From the IMG/VR virus record IMGVR_UViG_3300046758_000611, positions 106,222 through 170,221 of that record: a stretch of 64,000 nucleotides of DNA; one strand, given 5' to 3'. The notes under the pieces were generated by a model. It ran no database searches and was not told the DNA's origin. It saw only the letters and a program-made list of their open reading frames with translations. Origin of the DNA: a virus. Both the position numbers and the translations under genes were made by a program. Shown in pieces: positions 1 through 8,781 of the stretch (the stretch's first letter is position 1; each line of letters begins with the position of its first letter).

Positions 1-2
1 GT

Positions 3-641
3 CAGTGGATAAGTTCAGACACAGATGACGGTGGACGAAAAAACTTTGCATCTCTTATTGACACATTTGTGAATGCATTCAGACAACATAAAAATAAACC
101 TGCACTCATATTAAAAACAAATGGATGTAATTATAGTATTACAGACAAAATCAAGGTTGAGAAAAAAATAAGAACCCATTTGGAGTTATATGAAGAACGA
201 GGTCGACCAAATGTATACCTTTTGCACGGTGACTTGAACGAACAACAGATGTATGACCTATATAACAACACCAAAGTAAAATGTTTCGTTTCACATACCA
301 AGGGTGAAGGGTTTGGTAGACCTATGTTAGAGGCCAGTTTATCGGAGTTGCCTATAATTTGCCCAAAGTTTAGTGGGTACCTGGACTTCTTAAACGATGA
401 TAACTCCACGTTAATAAACGGAAAACTGCTTGATGTCGGAGTTACGAACTCTTTATTTTGTGAAAACGCAAAGTGGATTCATGTAGATGAAGAAAAATCA
501 AAAAACGCAATGATTGATGTTTATGAAAATTACAAAGTGTATAAAGAAAAAATAAAAAACCACACACCGTCACTTTTAAATAACTATTCTATACAAACAT
601 CGCATAAAAAGTATAACGATATTTTTACAAAGTTGAAATAA
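3..641 (+). CDS. Glycosyltransferase, GT4/GT-B type, 5'-truncated by window edge
   Basis: The reading frame is open from base 3 with no stop, so the gene begins upstream of the window; the in-frame GTG at 69 is only an internal candidate start. The visible part is the C-terminal Rossmann half of a GT-B enzyme. It has the segment GEGFGRPMLEAS, the family's nucleotide-sugar-binding E-x7-E region, followed by a conserved PIICPKFSG stretch. Such enzymes transfer sugar from a nucleotide-sugar donor. The gene heads a run of further glycosyltransferases, which suggests a role in modifying host surface glycan or a virion glycoprotein. The acceptor is unknown. Confidence 0.8.
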   Translation, partial: QWISSDTDDGGRKNFASLIDTFVNAFRQHKNKPALILKTNGCNYSITDKIKVEKKIRTHLELYEERGRPNVYLLHGDLNEQQMYDLYNNTKVKCFVSHTKGEGFGRPMLEASLSELPIICPKFSGYLDFLNDDNSTLINGKLLDVGVTNSLFCENAKWIHVDEEKSKNAMIDVYENYKVYKEKIKNHTPSLLNNYSIQTSHKKYNDIFTKLK

Positions 642-677
642 ACTTTAAGACATAAACTTTTATATACTTATAGATGA

Positions 678-1388
678 ATGGACTACTATAAAGTATATTT
701 AAAAAAATTGGTAGGTGGATTTTTGTCAACTACACCGACACGATTAAAACCTGGACAGATAGTTACCTTCAAATATCGTGACGATATTCCATCGAGAAGA
801 AAATTAAGTCGCATGATATTGGTTCTATCTAGTCGTCCAGGTAAAAACGGAAAATTGATTCATGGAATATCATTACAATTTATACCGTGGCAATTGTTTC
901 GGTCATTTATGCAAAAGGTTATCACATTTGATACACTTTTACTAATTCAAAGAAGACTTGAAATACAAGCACCACTAAATGAGTTCCTAGAGAAACCTAT
1001 TAGTTTTTATAGTTCATATATTAAAAGATACTTAAAAAACTATGATTGTTACAGGACATATAGTTTATCCAAAATAACATCACCACGCATATCATGCCTT
1101 GATTACTCAACCATGTTTCCAACGGGAAAAAAAGAAGAACGTGCATTGTTAGTAAATCGTAGAGATTCACTTAGTGACATTTTAAAAGAACGTGAAGTTA
1201 TTGAAAAATTATTAAAGTCCGATGAAAAAATTTCAATTGATAACAGAAACGCAAGACGAATGATTATTAAAAGATTCGGAAGTGTAGAAAATTTCTATGA
1301 CGCAGTACGCAAACTAGATTCACTGGTTGATGACAATCAGGATGTAGATGATATATACAAAAGCATAAAATCAAATATGAAAAAATGA
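678..1388 (+). CDS. Hypothetical protein, basic, possible phage structural/assembly protein
   Basis: This is a 236-residue Lys/Arg-rich protein. Its N-terminal part (about residues 20-70) looks like a small beta-barrel beginning KPGQIVTFKYRDDIP. The C-terminal 70 residues are helical and charged. No enzyme motif is visible. I recall similarly organised proteins of unknown function in marine T4-like phages, but cannot name a family. It sits between glycosyltransferases and its stop overlaps the next start (ATG at 1385), so translation is probably coupled. Confidence 0.6.
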   Translation: MDYYKVYLKKLVGGFLSTTPTRLKPGQIVTFKYRDDIPSRRKLSRMILVLSSRPGKNGKLIHGISLQFIPWQLFRSFMQKVITFDTLLLIQRRLEIQAPLNEFLEKPISFYSSYIKRYLKNYDCYRTYSLSKITSPRISCLDYSTMFPTGKKEERALLVNRRDSLSDILKEREVIEKLLKSDEKISIDNRNARRMIIKRFGSVENFYDAVRKLDSLVDDNQDVDDIYKSIKSNMKK

Positions 1389-2020
1389 AACCCTCAATTA
1401 GTTTTGCCATAACCACACACAATGAATTCATTCAGTTAAAAAAATCTATTGATATTATAGAGAGATTTAAAGATGATTTGGATGAGTTATTATTTTTAGA
1501 TGATTTTTCTGACAACGACAAAACATTGAAACTTCTTGAAAGTAGAAACACATTTAAACGTAAATTTGAAAAAGATTACTCGGATCATAAGAATTATTTA
1601 AATTCATTATGCAATTGTGATTATATTTTACAACTAGACGGTGACGAAATATTAAGTCAAAAACTTATCGCAAATGTTAAAAATATAATAAAAGATAATT
1701 CAGATATAGATTTATTCTATATACCCAGAGCAAACTATGTTCAGGGTATAAATAAGAGTTATCTAAAACGATGGAATTGGAAAATGGATAATAAAAAAAG
1801 AATTAATTATCCTGATTTTCAAGGCAGACTTTTCAAGAATAATGAAAAACTATATTGGCATCGTTCCGTGCATGAAAGAATTACGGGAAATAAAAATTTT
1901 AGCAAGTTACCATTAGATAACGATCTTGATATTATTCACGAAAAGCATATTCAAAAGCAAATCGCAAACAACAACTTTTATTCGGAAAATTACAATCGTG
2001 ACTGCACAAGAAAACAATAA
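1385..2020 (+). CDS. Glycosyltransferase family 2 (WaaE/KdtX-like)
   Basis: This 211-residue protein has a GT-A fold. An N-terminal SFAITTHNE strand is followed by an acidic LLFLDDFSDND segment and the metal-binding LQLDGDE motif near residue 85. A later region has FQGRLFKN and WHRSVHERI, as in WaaE-like LPS-core glucosyltransferases. It is expected to transfer a sugar from a nucleotide sugar using a divalent metal. It overlaps the preceding gene by 4 bases and the following one by about 20 bases. The acceptor is not deducible. Confidence 0.82.
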   Translation: MKPSISFAITTHNEFIQLKKSIDIIERFKDDLDELLFLDDFSDNDKTLKLLESRNTFKRKFEKDYSDHKNYLNSLCNCDYILQLDGDEILSQKLIANVKNIIKDNSDIDLFYIPRANYVQGINKSYLKRWNWKMDNKKRINYPDFQGRLFKNNEKLYWHRSVHERITGNKNFSKLPLDNDLDIIHEKHIQKQIANNNFYSENYNRDCTRKQ

Positions 2021-3671
2021 AAAAAAATTAGGCATAGTAACTTGTTATTTTAATCCACGTAACTATCTAACAAAATTTATTAATTTTCTTGATTTCTATT
2101 ACAAGTTAAGAAAATCAAAAAATGTAGATATTATTGTTGTTGAGTCTTGTATGAGTGATTCTGTTTATACATTAAAAAACACTATACATAACAATCTTAT
2201 ATCATTGAATACAAATTCCGTATATTGGCAGAAAGAAGAATTGATAAATATAGGACTTAGAAAACATAAAGACACCGGTTACAAAAACTTGTGCTGGTTG
2301 GATAGTGATATTGAATTTTTAAACGATAATTGGGCAGATGTGATAATAGAAGATCTAAATGAGTATGATATAGTTCAGGTATTTGAGTATAGTCACGAAA
2401 TAATTGACACTAAAGCAAACACAATAAAACATAACTCCTATATAAAAAAAATAAAAGAGGGTAACAACCATCCATTTAAAAGAATCGGTGAACTTGGTTA
2501 TGGTTATGCTTACAAACGAACATCTCTTACCGATAAACTTTTATATGAAAATGCGGTAGTTGGTGGTGGTGATTTTTTAAATATATTACCATTTGTAAAT
2601 ATGAATACCACAATGAATATCACAGAAGATAGATATTTTAAAAACGCAAATATAGAAATGATAGATGATTACATGGATTGGTATGAAGATAAATCTAAAT
2701 TAAAAACAAGTTACTCAAAAAACGAAATAAAGGTTGCGTACCACGGAGATAGAAAATTCAGAAACTATTTAAAACGAGAGCAGATTTTAAAAAACTTGAA
2801 TTTTTGTCCAAAGACTGACCTTGAAAAAACAAATAATAACTCACTTAGACTTCTTAAAAATAAAAATGTAGAGAATTATTTGAAAAAATATTTCAAGGAA
2901 AGAAATGAGGATTACTTTAATGATAATTTACAATCAAAAAGATTCTTTAAAAAAATAATCAACAGAGTGGCGTACAATTTAGATGTAGAAAATATTGAAA
3001 CCGAACCTATGCTACGCACGGTTGAAAAAATAAAAAACCACGAAAATAAAGTACAAAAAAATAATAATATAGATATAAAACTAAATAGAGTATGTGTTTG
3101 GTCTAAAAATAATATTAAAGAGATAAATGTAAGTTCCTTTGATTTTATGCAAAACATAATATACGATAAATCAGATAGACATCAAATAAATTCTATAAAG
3201 TGCAATCGTAGTGATAGATTTCCACATACATATTTAAAATTCATTATTAGTAATTACGAAAATCTTCCAAGTGTGGTTATATTCTGTAATGATTATATTG
3301 AACAATCGTTTATATTAAGTACGATCAGCATACTTAGAAACATACCAAACGATGAAAACTTAAAGTTTACACAAATCATAGAGTGCAAACAACCAGTGCG
3401 ATTGGATACATCTGGTCATATTTTAGGACTTTACAAAAAAACCTCTGTAAAGAAAAGTAAACATACATTCCAAGAATGGAATCGTTATCATTGTAATAAA
3501 GAAAAGGAAGGTAGCGATTTTTATGTTTATCCAATTTTTTATTTAGGAAGAAACATTATACAAAACAAAAAAATAGAATACTACGAAAACCTGTTAAGTA
3601 GTATATCGTCAGACTCACTTACCGAAGACGAACTTTATCTAAACCGCAGTTGGGACAACATATTTCAATGA
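1998..3671 (+). CDS. Fusion: GT-A glycosyltransferase-like domain plus DUF3431-like domain
   Basis: The open frame reaches back to 1926, but the GTG at 1998 leaves only a 23-base overlap with the upstream gene and places the first beta-strand (LGIVTCYFNP) near the N-terminus, so I prefer it (557 aa). Residues ~10-300 look like a GT-A domain: a CWLDSDIEF metal-binding motif, then GYGYAYKR, a GGGDF segment, and a YHGDRKFRNYLKR helix typical of the C-terminal part of such enzymes. Residues ~370-557 resemble DUF3431, with the HTYLKFIISNYENLPSVVIF signature. The join of the two domains is unusual. The next gene starts in its stop codon (ATGA). Confidence 0.68.
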   Translation: MTAQENNKKKLGIVTCYFNPRNYLTKFINFLDFYYKLRKSKNVDIIVVESCMSDSVYTLKNTIHNNLISLNTNSVYWQKEELINIGLRKHKDTGYKNLCWLDSDIEFLNDNWADVIIEDLNEYDIVQVFEYSHEIIDTKANTIKHNSYIKKIKEGNNHPFKRIGELGYGYAYKRTSLTDKLLYENAVVGGGDFLNILPFVNMNTTMNITEDRYFKNANIEMIDDYMDWYEDKSKLKTSYSKNEIKVAYHGDRKFRNYLKREQILKNLNFCPKTDLEKTNNNSLRLLKNKNVENYLKKYFKERNEDYFNDNLQSKRFFKKIINRVAYNLDVENIETEPMLRTVEKIKNHENKVQKNNNIDIKLNRVCVWSKNNIKEINVSSFDFMQNIIYDKSDRHQINSIKCNRSDRFPHTYLKFIISNYENLPSVVIFCNDYIEQSFILSTISILRNIPNDENLKFTQIIECKQPVRLDTSGHILGLYKKTSVKKSKHTFQEWNRYHCNKEKEGSDFYVYPIFYLGRNIIQNKKIEYYENLLSSISSDSLTEDELYLNRSWDNIFQ

Positions 3672-4525
3672 TTATTTTATCAATACATTTATTTCCATTT
3701 GAAATGAAACGATTCCAACGAATCGTTAATTCAATAAATTTAAATTTAAAATATACGAGATGTGAAGAACTACTCGTTCATGCTACTCTAAATAAAAATT
3801 CTAATATTCTTGAACACGAGTATGATGTTGACGAAGTCTTCATCAATCTTATGAAAACTATAAATTGCGATGTATTTTATGAAATCAAAAACGAAGTAAA
3901 TTTTTTAGGAGTAAATGAACATAGACGAAAAACCATACAACTATCAGACAAAGATGATTACATCATTTATATAGATAGTGATCTTATATTCAACGACAGA
4001 ATACTAGCAAATCAAATTATTGCAATAGATTATTTAAAAAACAAAAATGACTACTTTATAGTAACCCCAAATACAATTAGATTGTGGGATAAAACATGGG
4101 ATATAATTACACATGAAAAGTACCTAACTGAATCATTTGAATTCCACAGAAACGCAAACTTTTACGATATAGTAAATCAAAACTATGGAAAAATATATCT
4201 AGAGAAAATAAACAAATTTAAATGGGGTGGGGGGTGGTTTAATTGTTTTTCAGCAAATCTGCTTAAATTGATAAAAATCCCAACTTCATTTAAAGGTTAT
4301 GGGCCAGATGACACATTTGTCATGGAGTGTTGTAATATATTAAAAAAAGAAGGAGAGAACGTATCACAATATATTATGAAAAACATGATTGTATGTGAGG
4401 ATATAAAAATTGATTCAAAAAAATATTTCAAGAAAAAAACAAAAAATTTCAGAGAATTGTGCAATAAAAACTTTAATAAAGAGTTATCAAATTTTTATAT
4501 TTCTTATAAAAAAGAAATAATTTAA
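3668..4525 (+). CDS. GT-A glycosyltransferase-like protein
   Basis: Translation most likely starts at ATG 3668, which overlaps the upstream TGA; the longer TTG frame from 3650 is less likely. The 285-residue product has a DxD-type motif (YIIYIDSDLIF) near residue 95. A later KWGGGWFNCFSANLL segment is followed by GYGPDDTFVMEC, which resembles the GT7/chondroitin-polymerase C-terminal domain that recognises acceptor and donor. It is the last gene of the leading glycosyltransferase run. Substrate unknown. Confidence 0.7.
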   Translation: MIILSIHLFPFEMKRFQRIVNSINLNLKYTRCEELLVHATLNKNSNILEHEYDVDEVFINLMKTINCDVFYEIKNEVNFLGVNEHRRKTIQLSDKDDYIIYIDSDLIFNDRILANQIIAIDYLKNKNDYFIVTPNTIRLWDKTWDIITHEKYLTESFEFHRNANFYDIVNQNYGKIYLEKINKFKWGGGWFNCFSANLLKLIKIPTSFKGYGPDDTFVMECCNILKKEGENVSQYIMKNMIVCEDIKIDSKKYFKKKTKNFRELCNKNFNKELSNFYISYKKEII

Positions 4526-4530
4526 TATAT

Positions 4531-5334
4531 ATGTGTATGAAGAAACGGCAAATTTTAACATTTGTGGTGGTGAGTTTAACTTTAACATTTACACAGGGTT
4601 GTGTAACAATTCCCTGGGGGTTGAAAGATGACAGAATTAAAATCAATTCTGACATAGAAAAAAAAGACACAGAACTTAGCCGTCATCTTAAATCTTATGT
4701 AACAGGAACTGTTGAAACACTGTCGTATGTAGATAATAAAAACAAAACACAACAAGTTGCATTAAATTTAGCACAAAAGGCACAAGAAATTGTAGGACTC
4801 CCAGACCCAGGGGACAAAATCAATGTAATTGATGTAATAAACAAAAACGGAGTTGCACTTGAGAACCTAGAAGACAGAAATGCAGATGTAATAAGTTTAT
4901 CTAGGCAAAAACAGGTCCTAGGACATGAACTAAGTGACACAGAAGATAAACTCATAGAACTGGGTGAGGCATCGAGAACAGAAGATAATTTTTTTGCAAA
5001 AGCATGGGGTTGGTTAAAAACTACATTTGGCATATTAGGTGCAATTGCTATATTAATAATTGGAGGTCCTGCAATTTTACCTATTTTGGGGCAAATAATT
5101 GCGTGGGTAGTTACAAAAATACCAGGACTTGTAGGTTGGATGGGTCTTACGAGTTTTTCGTTAACAAAGAATATTATCAAGGGAGTGCATGATGCAAAAG
5201 AAAAAATAAAAATGGCAGACGAAGAACGGAAGTTTTCAAAGAATGAAGTTCTTGACTTATTTAAATCAAATCTTGGCAACTCAACAAACCACTCCGACAA
5301 GAATATAATCAGCAGAATAAAAAGAAAGTTCTAA
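4531..5334 (+). CDS. Putative lipoprotein with internal transmembrane segment
   Basis: This 267-residue protein begins with a Lys-rich n-region, a hydrophobic stretch and a TQGC lipobox with Cys at residue 24, indicating a lipidated, exported protein. Residues ~45-150 are helical and may form a coiled coil. A strongly hydrophobic Gly/Ile-rich stretch (about 165-205) could be one or two membrane spans. The C-terminus is basic. A cell-envelope role such as lysis or superinfection exclusion is possible but unproven. The next gene starts on its last base. Confidence 0.6.
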   Translation: MCMKKRQILTFVVVSLTLTFTQGCVTIPWGLKDDRIKINSDIEKKDTELSRHLKSYVTGTVETLSYVDNKNKTQQVALNLAQKAQEIVGLPDPGDKINVIDVINKNGVALENLEDRNADVISLSRQKQVLGHELSDTEDKLIELGEASRTEDNFFAKAWGWLKTTFGILGAIAILIIGGPAILPILGQIIAWVVTKIPGLVGWMGLTSFSLTKNIIKGVHDAKEKIKMADEERKFSKNEVLDLFKSNLGNSTNHSDKNIISRIKRKF

Positions 5335-5960
5335 TGAAAGAAATACTTGTAGAGAATAAAAAATTTAAAGGTGATCCAGAAAAATTTAAAGGAAGTCGTG
5401 ACGATAACGCACTTGGGTTCGGCTGGAGGCCTGGTCAGGAAGAAACAACAATAACTATAAATAATTGCGAAATAGATGCTAACGGAGTAGCAGAGGGTCT
5501 TAAATTAAGTTATTGTAAAAATGTAAAAGTTACCAATTGTACAATAATAGGTGGGTACGAAGATTGCGTAGATATTGTGCGTGGTTCAAATATAGTATTT
5601 CATAAATGTAAGTTTATAGCAAATAACACAAAACATCATTTCACAATAAAGTGTAATGTAGATGGTGTTAAAATAATAGATTGTGAATTTATAAATGAAT
5701 TTAATAATATATTAGATGGTGCTTGCGTTGATTTAGGAAACTGGGGAGATTATGATGTGGACATACTTCCCAAAACAAAGAACATAGAAATTGTAAATTG
5801 CAAATTAACAAATTTTAGAAAATTTAAAAAAATCATAACAAGAAGATTATATGCAGAAACACCGTGTGTAAAAAGTGAAGGGTTTGCACTTAATATTCCA
5901 AAAATCTTTGTTTCTTTGTTTTTTTCATATAAAAGGTTTGAAAGTAAACAAAAAAAATAG
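5334..5960 (+). CDS. Right-handed beta-helix repeat protein (pectate-lyase-like)
   Basis: This 208-residue protein contains about five coils of the pattern [I/V]xIxNCxIxG, for example TITINNCEID, VKVTNCTIIGG, IVFHKCKFI and IEIVNCKLTNF. That is the signature of a right-handed parallel beta-helix as in pectate lyases and phage tailspikes. GYEDCVDIVRG is a typical turn segment. There is no signal peptide. In phage this fold usually belongs to carbohydrate-binding or -degrading spikes, but at this length it could be an accessory protein. ATG 5334 overlaps the upstream TAA. Confidence 0.65.
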   Translation: MKEILVENKKFKGDPEKFKGSRDDNALGFGWRPGQEETTITINNCEIDANGVAEGLKLSYCKNVKVTNCTIIGGYEDCVDIVRGSNIVFHKCKFIANNTKHHFTIKCNVDGVKIIDCEFINEFNNILDGACVDLGNWGDYDVDILPKTKNIEIVNCKLTNFRKFKKIITRRLYAETPCVKSEGFALNIPKIFVSLFFSYKRFESKQKK

Positions 5961-6022
5961 TTTTCTTTATTATACTTATAAAAAAGGTTATATCGCATTA
6001 TTAAACATGGAGATTGCGTTAT

Positions 6023-6898
6023 ATGAAAATAGGAGTTGTGGGAAATGGGTTTGTGGGTCATGCAATGACATTGCTGAGACCTTATGTGGATGTACTTGTG
6101 TGGGATATAGTTCCAGATAAAAGAGATCCACAAACATTAGATATTGAAACGTTTGTAGAAGAGTCGGAAATAATTTTTGTTGCCGTTCCCACACCAATGA
6201 ATTCAGACGGAAGTGCTAATTTAAATATAGTAAGAGCAGTTTGCGAAGAAATTCAAGCAATTGATGATGAAAAATATATTGTACTTCGTTCTACTGTACC
6301 ACCCGGAACAAGTGAAGAATTAGATGTAGCATTTATGCCAGAGTTTCTTACTGAAAAAAACTGGAAGGATGATTTTAAAAATTGCAATCAATGGATACTT
6401 GGTTCAACCGATCCATTCTTATATGAAAAAATGAAAAGAATGTTTGAACTTGCATATAATGATGGAAATGGTGCGATTGTAAACAAAGAATTAATTCAAT
6501 GCAAACCAAGTGAAGCAGAAATGATAAAATACTTGAAAAATGTATTTTTAAGTGTAAAGGTCGGTTTCTTTAATGAACTTGAATCAATTTGCTCAGAGAT
6601 GGACATTAATTATGAAAATGTTCGTTGTATTGCAACAGAAGACCCTAGAATTGGAAACGGACACACAAAAGTTCCCGGACACGATGGTCTTCGTGGATTT
6701 GGGGGAACGTGTTTTCCAAAAGATACGAATGCACTTGCAAACTTTGCAAATGAAAATTTCGTACCAACTCCTATACTTAATGCAGTTATTAAACGAAACG
6801 AAGAAGTAGACAGACCTGAAAAAGACTGGATGGCAGACAAAGGGAGAGCAGTTTCTGCTGAAGTAAATCCCAACGAAAAGAAGAAAAAGACAACATGA
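6023..6898 (+). CDS. UDP-glucose/GDP-mannose dehydrogenase family protein
   Basis: The start is ATG 6023, with GGAG about 11 bases upstream; an in-frame TTG at 6014 is less likely. The 291-residue enzyme begins with a Rossmann motif (KIGVVGNGFVGHA). It has VAVPTPMNSDGS, RSTVPPGT and the catalytic-cysteine motif GFGGTCFPKDTNAL of nucleotide-sugar 6-dehydrogenases, which oxidise UDP-glucose or GDP-mannose to the uronate with NAD+. It is much shorter than the usual 390-450 residues and lacks most of the C-terminal substrate-binding domain. It fits the sugar-nucleotide genes that follow. Confidence 0.85.
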   Translation: MKIGVVGNGFVGHAMTLLRPYVDVLVWDIVPDKRDPQTLDIETFVEESEIIFVAVPTPMNSDGSANLNIVRAVCEEIQAIDDEKYIVLRSTVPPGTSEELDVAFMPEFLTEKNWKDDFKNCNQWILGSTDPFLYEKMKRMFELAYNDGNGAIVNKELIQCKPSEAEMIKYLKNVFLSVKVGFFNELESICSEMDINYENVRCIATEDPRIGNGHTKVPGHDGLRGFGGTCFPKDTNALANFANENFVPTPILNAVIKRNEEVDRPEKDWMADKGRAVSAEVNPNEKKKKTT

Positions 6899-7851
6899 AA
6901 AACATTGACTTCTTCAATGGAGATGCAGACGGAATAATAAGTCTACATCAGTACCGATTATTCTCACCGACTGATAGTGAATTATTTACTGGTGTTAAAA
7001 GGGATGTTAAACTTTTAAGACATTGCGTTGGGGTTAAAAACTGCAACTTAACGGTATTTGATGTATCACTATTATCTAACATAGAATATGTAAAACAAAT
7101 ATTAAAAAAGAAAAATAAAATAAAATGGTTTGACCATCATGAACCGGGTGAAACAAAGTTAGGAAAAAACTTTTCAATAAAAGTAGACTCCGATCCCAAT
7201 TGTTGTACAAATATATTAGTTGATAAATACATAGACGGGTTACACAGACCCTGGACAATATGTGGTGCGTTTGGAGATAATTTACACGAACAGGCAGAAA
7301 AACTAAATCCTTGTTTTGACGAGCAGACAATGAATAAGTTAAAAGAAATTGGAGAAACACTAAATTACAATGGATACGGAAACAAAGAGTCTGATTTAAC
7401 TGTACACCCAAAAAACGTATACCTTGATTTAAAACAATATGAATCACCGTTTCGTTACAGAAGCAAATCAGAAATATACAATAAAATTTATACACAAATG
7501 AAGTCTGATGAAAAAGAACTAAATTCATCCGAAATTTTACATGAAACAAAAACAGGGAAAGTCATTTTGCTTCCAGACACAAAAGCATCCATTAGGTACT
7601 CTGGTATATACAGTAACCAACAAACAACCGATAATCCCGATAAAGCATTTGCAATTCTTACATTAACAAACAATGATAATTACCGAATAAGCATAAGGTC
7701 ACCAAAAAACAATCCATACGGAGCAAGCAAGTTGGCATTGAGTTTTCCAACAGGAGGTGGTCGTGAAAAAGCAGCCGGTATAAACGAATTACCAAAAACA
7801 GAACTTAAAAAATTTATTGAAACATTTGAAAATATTTATGGAAATGAATAA
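6895..7851 (+). CDS. DHH/DHHA1 family phosphoesterase
   Basis: This 318-residue protein carries the DHH motifs: FFNGDADGI at residues 5-13 (metal-binding DxD), a VFDVS strand and WFDHHEPG around residue 80. The C-terminal DHHA1 nucleic-acid-binding signature GGGREKAAG lies near residue 288. Family members cleave short RNAs (nanoRNase), pAp, cyclic dinucleotides or single-stranded DNA; which applies here is not clear. It could recycle oligonucleotides or degrade a nucleotide signal. The start overlaps the preceding stop (ATGA). Confidence 0.8.
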   Translation: MKNIDFFNGDADGIISLHQYRLFSPTDSELFTGVKRDVKLLRHCVGVKNCNLTVFDVSLLSNIEYVKQILKKKNKIKWFDHHEPGETKLGKNFSIKVDSDPNCCTNILVDKYIDGLHRPWTICGAFGDNLHEQAEKLNPCFDEQTMNKLKEIGETLNYNGYGNKESDLTVHPKNVYLDLKQYESPFRYRSKSEIYNKIYTQMKSDEKELNSSEILHETKTGKVILLPDTKASIRYSGIYSNQQTTDNPDKAFAILTLTNNDNYRISIRSPKNNPYGASKLALSFPTGGGREKAAGINELPKTELKKFIETFENIYGNE

Positions 7852-7975
7852 ACAAAAAAAAGTATTTATTAAAACAAAAAAACCTAGTATAATATTCCTT
7901 AATAAATCAATAAATTATAAACAACCAACACAAACTGAAATATCTAAACAAGATTTAGCGGATAGGTGGGGATAG
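7844..7975 (+). CDS. Small basic hypothetical protein (43 aa)
   Basis: ATG 7844 overlaps the end of the DHH gene, and the frame ends at TAG 7973-7975, just before the next gene at 7979. The Lys-rich product starts MNKQKKVFIKTKKP and ends in DLADRWG. Its tight packing between two co-directional genes supports it as real, though there is no recognisable domain. Confidence 0.45.
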   Translation: MNKQKKVFIKTKKPSIIFLNKSINYKQPTQTEISKQDLADRWG

Positions 7976-7978
7976 ATT

Positions 7979-8350
7979 ATGAGAAATCAAGATGAAAGTA
8001 TAAGACCTTGGGGAAATTATGAAATTCTATTAGACGCAGAATACTGCAAAGTCAAACGTATCTTTGTAAAACCAGGACAAAGATTAAGTTATCAATACCA
8101 CCACAAACGACAAGAAGCATGGACGGTTGTTAGTGGTGTTGCGAGAATAACTTTAGACGATGTCACAGAAGATTATAAACCAGGAGAAACGGTTTTAATT
8201 CCTATTGGAGCAAAACACCGCATGGCAAATCCAAGTGGTACAGAAGATATGATTTTAATTGAAGTTCAAACAGGAACTTATTTTGGTGAAGATGATATTG
8301 TCAGAGTCCAAGATGATTATGATCGTCCAGAAAAACACGAATCAAATTAA
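7979..8350 (+). CDS. Cupin, type II phosphomannose isomerase-like
   Basis: This 123-residue single-domain cupin matches the C-terminal isomerase domain of ManC/AlgA-type enzymes. Motifs in order are RPWGNYEIL, VKRIFVKPGQ, LSYQYHHKRQEAW (metal-binding His pair) and IPIGAKHRMANP (second cupin box). The family interconverts mannose-6-phosphate and fructose-6-phosphate, feeding GDP-mannose or fucose synthesis. It lies between the UDP-sugar dehydrogenase and a cytidylyltransferase, which supports nucleotide-sugar metabolism. Confidence 0.85.
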   Translation: MRNQDESIRPWGNYEILLDAEYCKVKRIFVKPGQRLSYQYHHKRQEAWTVVSGVARITLDDVTEDYKPGETVLIPIGAKHRMANPSGTEDMILIEVQTGTYFGEDDIVRVQDDYDRPEKHESN

Positions 8351-8354
8351 AATT

Positions 8355-8762
8355 ATGAAAACCGTAGCAGTTAGTGGATACTTTGACCCAATTCATGTGG
8401 GTCATTTAGAATATCTTGAGTTGGCAAAAAAACTTGGTGATCGTCTTGTTGTTATTGTAAACAACAATCATCAATGTGTTCTTAAAAAAGGCAAACCATT
8501 TATGGATGAAGCAGACCGAGTAAAAATCGTAGAAGCACTCGGAATAGTTGATGAAGTTTTTCTCAGTATCGATGGAGACAAAAGTGTATGTGCTTCTCTT
8601 GATGCAATTAAACCCGACATCTTTGCAAATGGTGGAGATAGAAGCACAGGTGAAGTACCCGAAAGTGTTATTTGCAAAAAGCATGGCATTGAAATGGTCG
8701 ATGGACTTGGTGATAAAATTAGAAGTTCAAGTGATTTGACTGGCTTAAAAGAAAAGAAGTAG
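8355..8762 (+). CDS. Cytidylyltransferase-like nucleotidyltransferase (HldE C-terminal/TagD type)
   Basis: ATG 8355 places the family's first strand at the N-terminus (KTVAVSGYFDPIHVGHLEYL); the longer frame from 8259 overlaps the cupin gene and is rejected. The 135-residue enzyme has the nucleotide-binding HVGH motif and a C-terminal KIRSSSDL segment corresponding to the ISTS-type motif. Such enzymes activate a phosphorylated substrate with CTP or ATP, for example heptose-1-phosphate or glycerol-3-phosphate. A second copy of this fold is at 38023-38475. Confidence 0.83.
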   Translation: MKTVAVSGYFDPIHVGHLEYLELAKKLGDRLVVIVNNNHQCVLKKGKPFMDEADRVKIVEALGIVDEVFLSIDGDKSVCASLDAIKPDIFANGGDRSTGEVPESVICKKHGIEMVDGLGDKIRSSSDLTGLKEKK

Positions 8763-8781
8763 TTCCTATCTATTTATTTGT

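Noticed and set aside
4695-5300. 201-codon leftward frame
   Set aside because: Fully antisense to the lipoprotein gene at 4531-5334, and Ser/Phe-rich as expected for a shadow frame.
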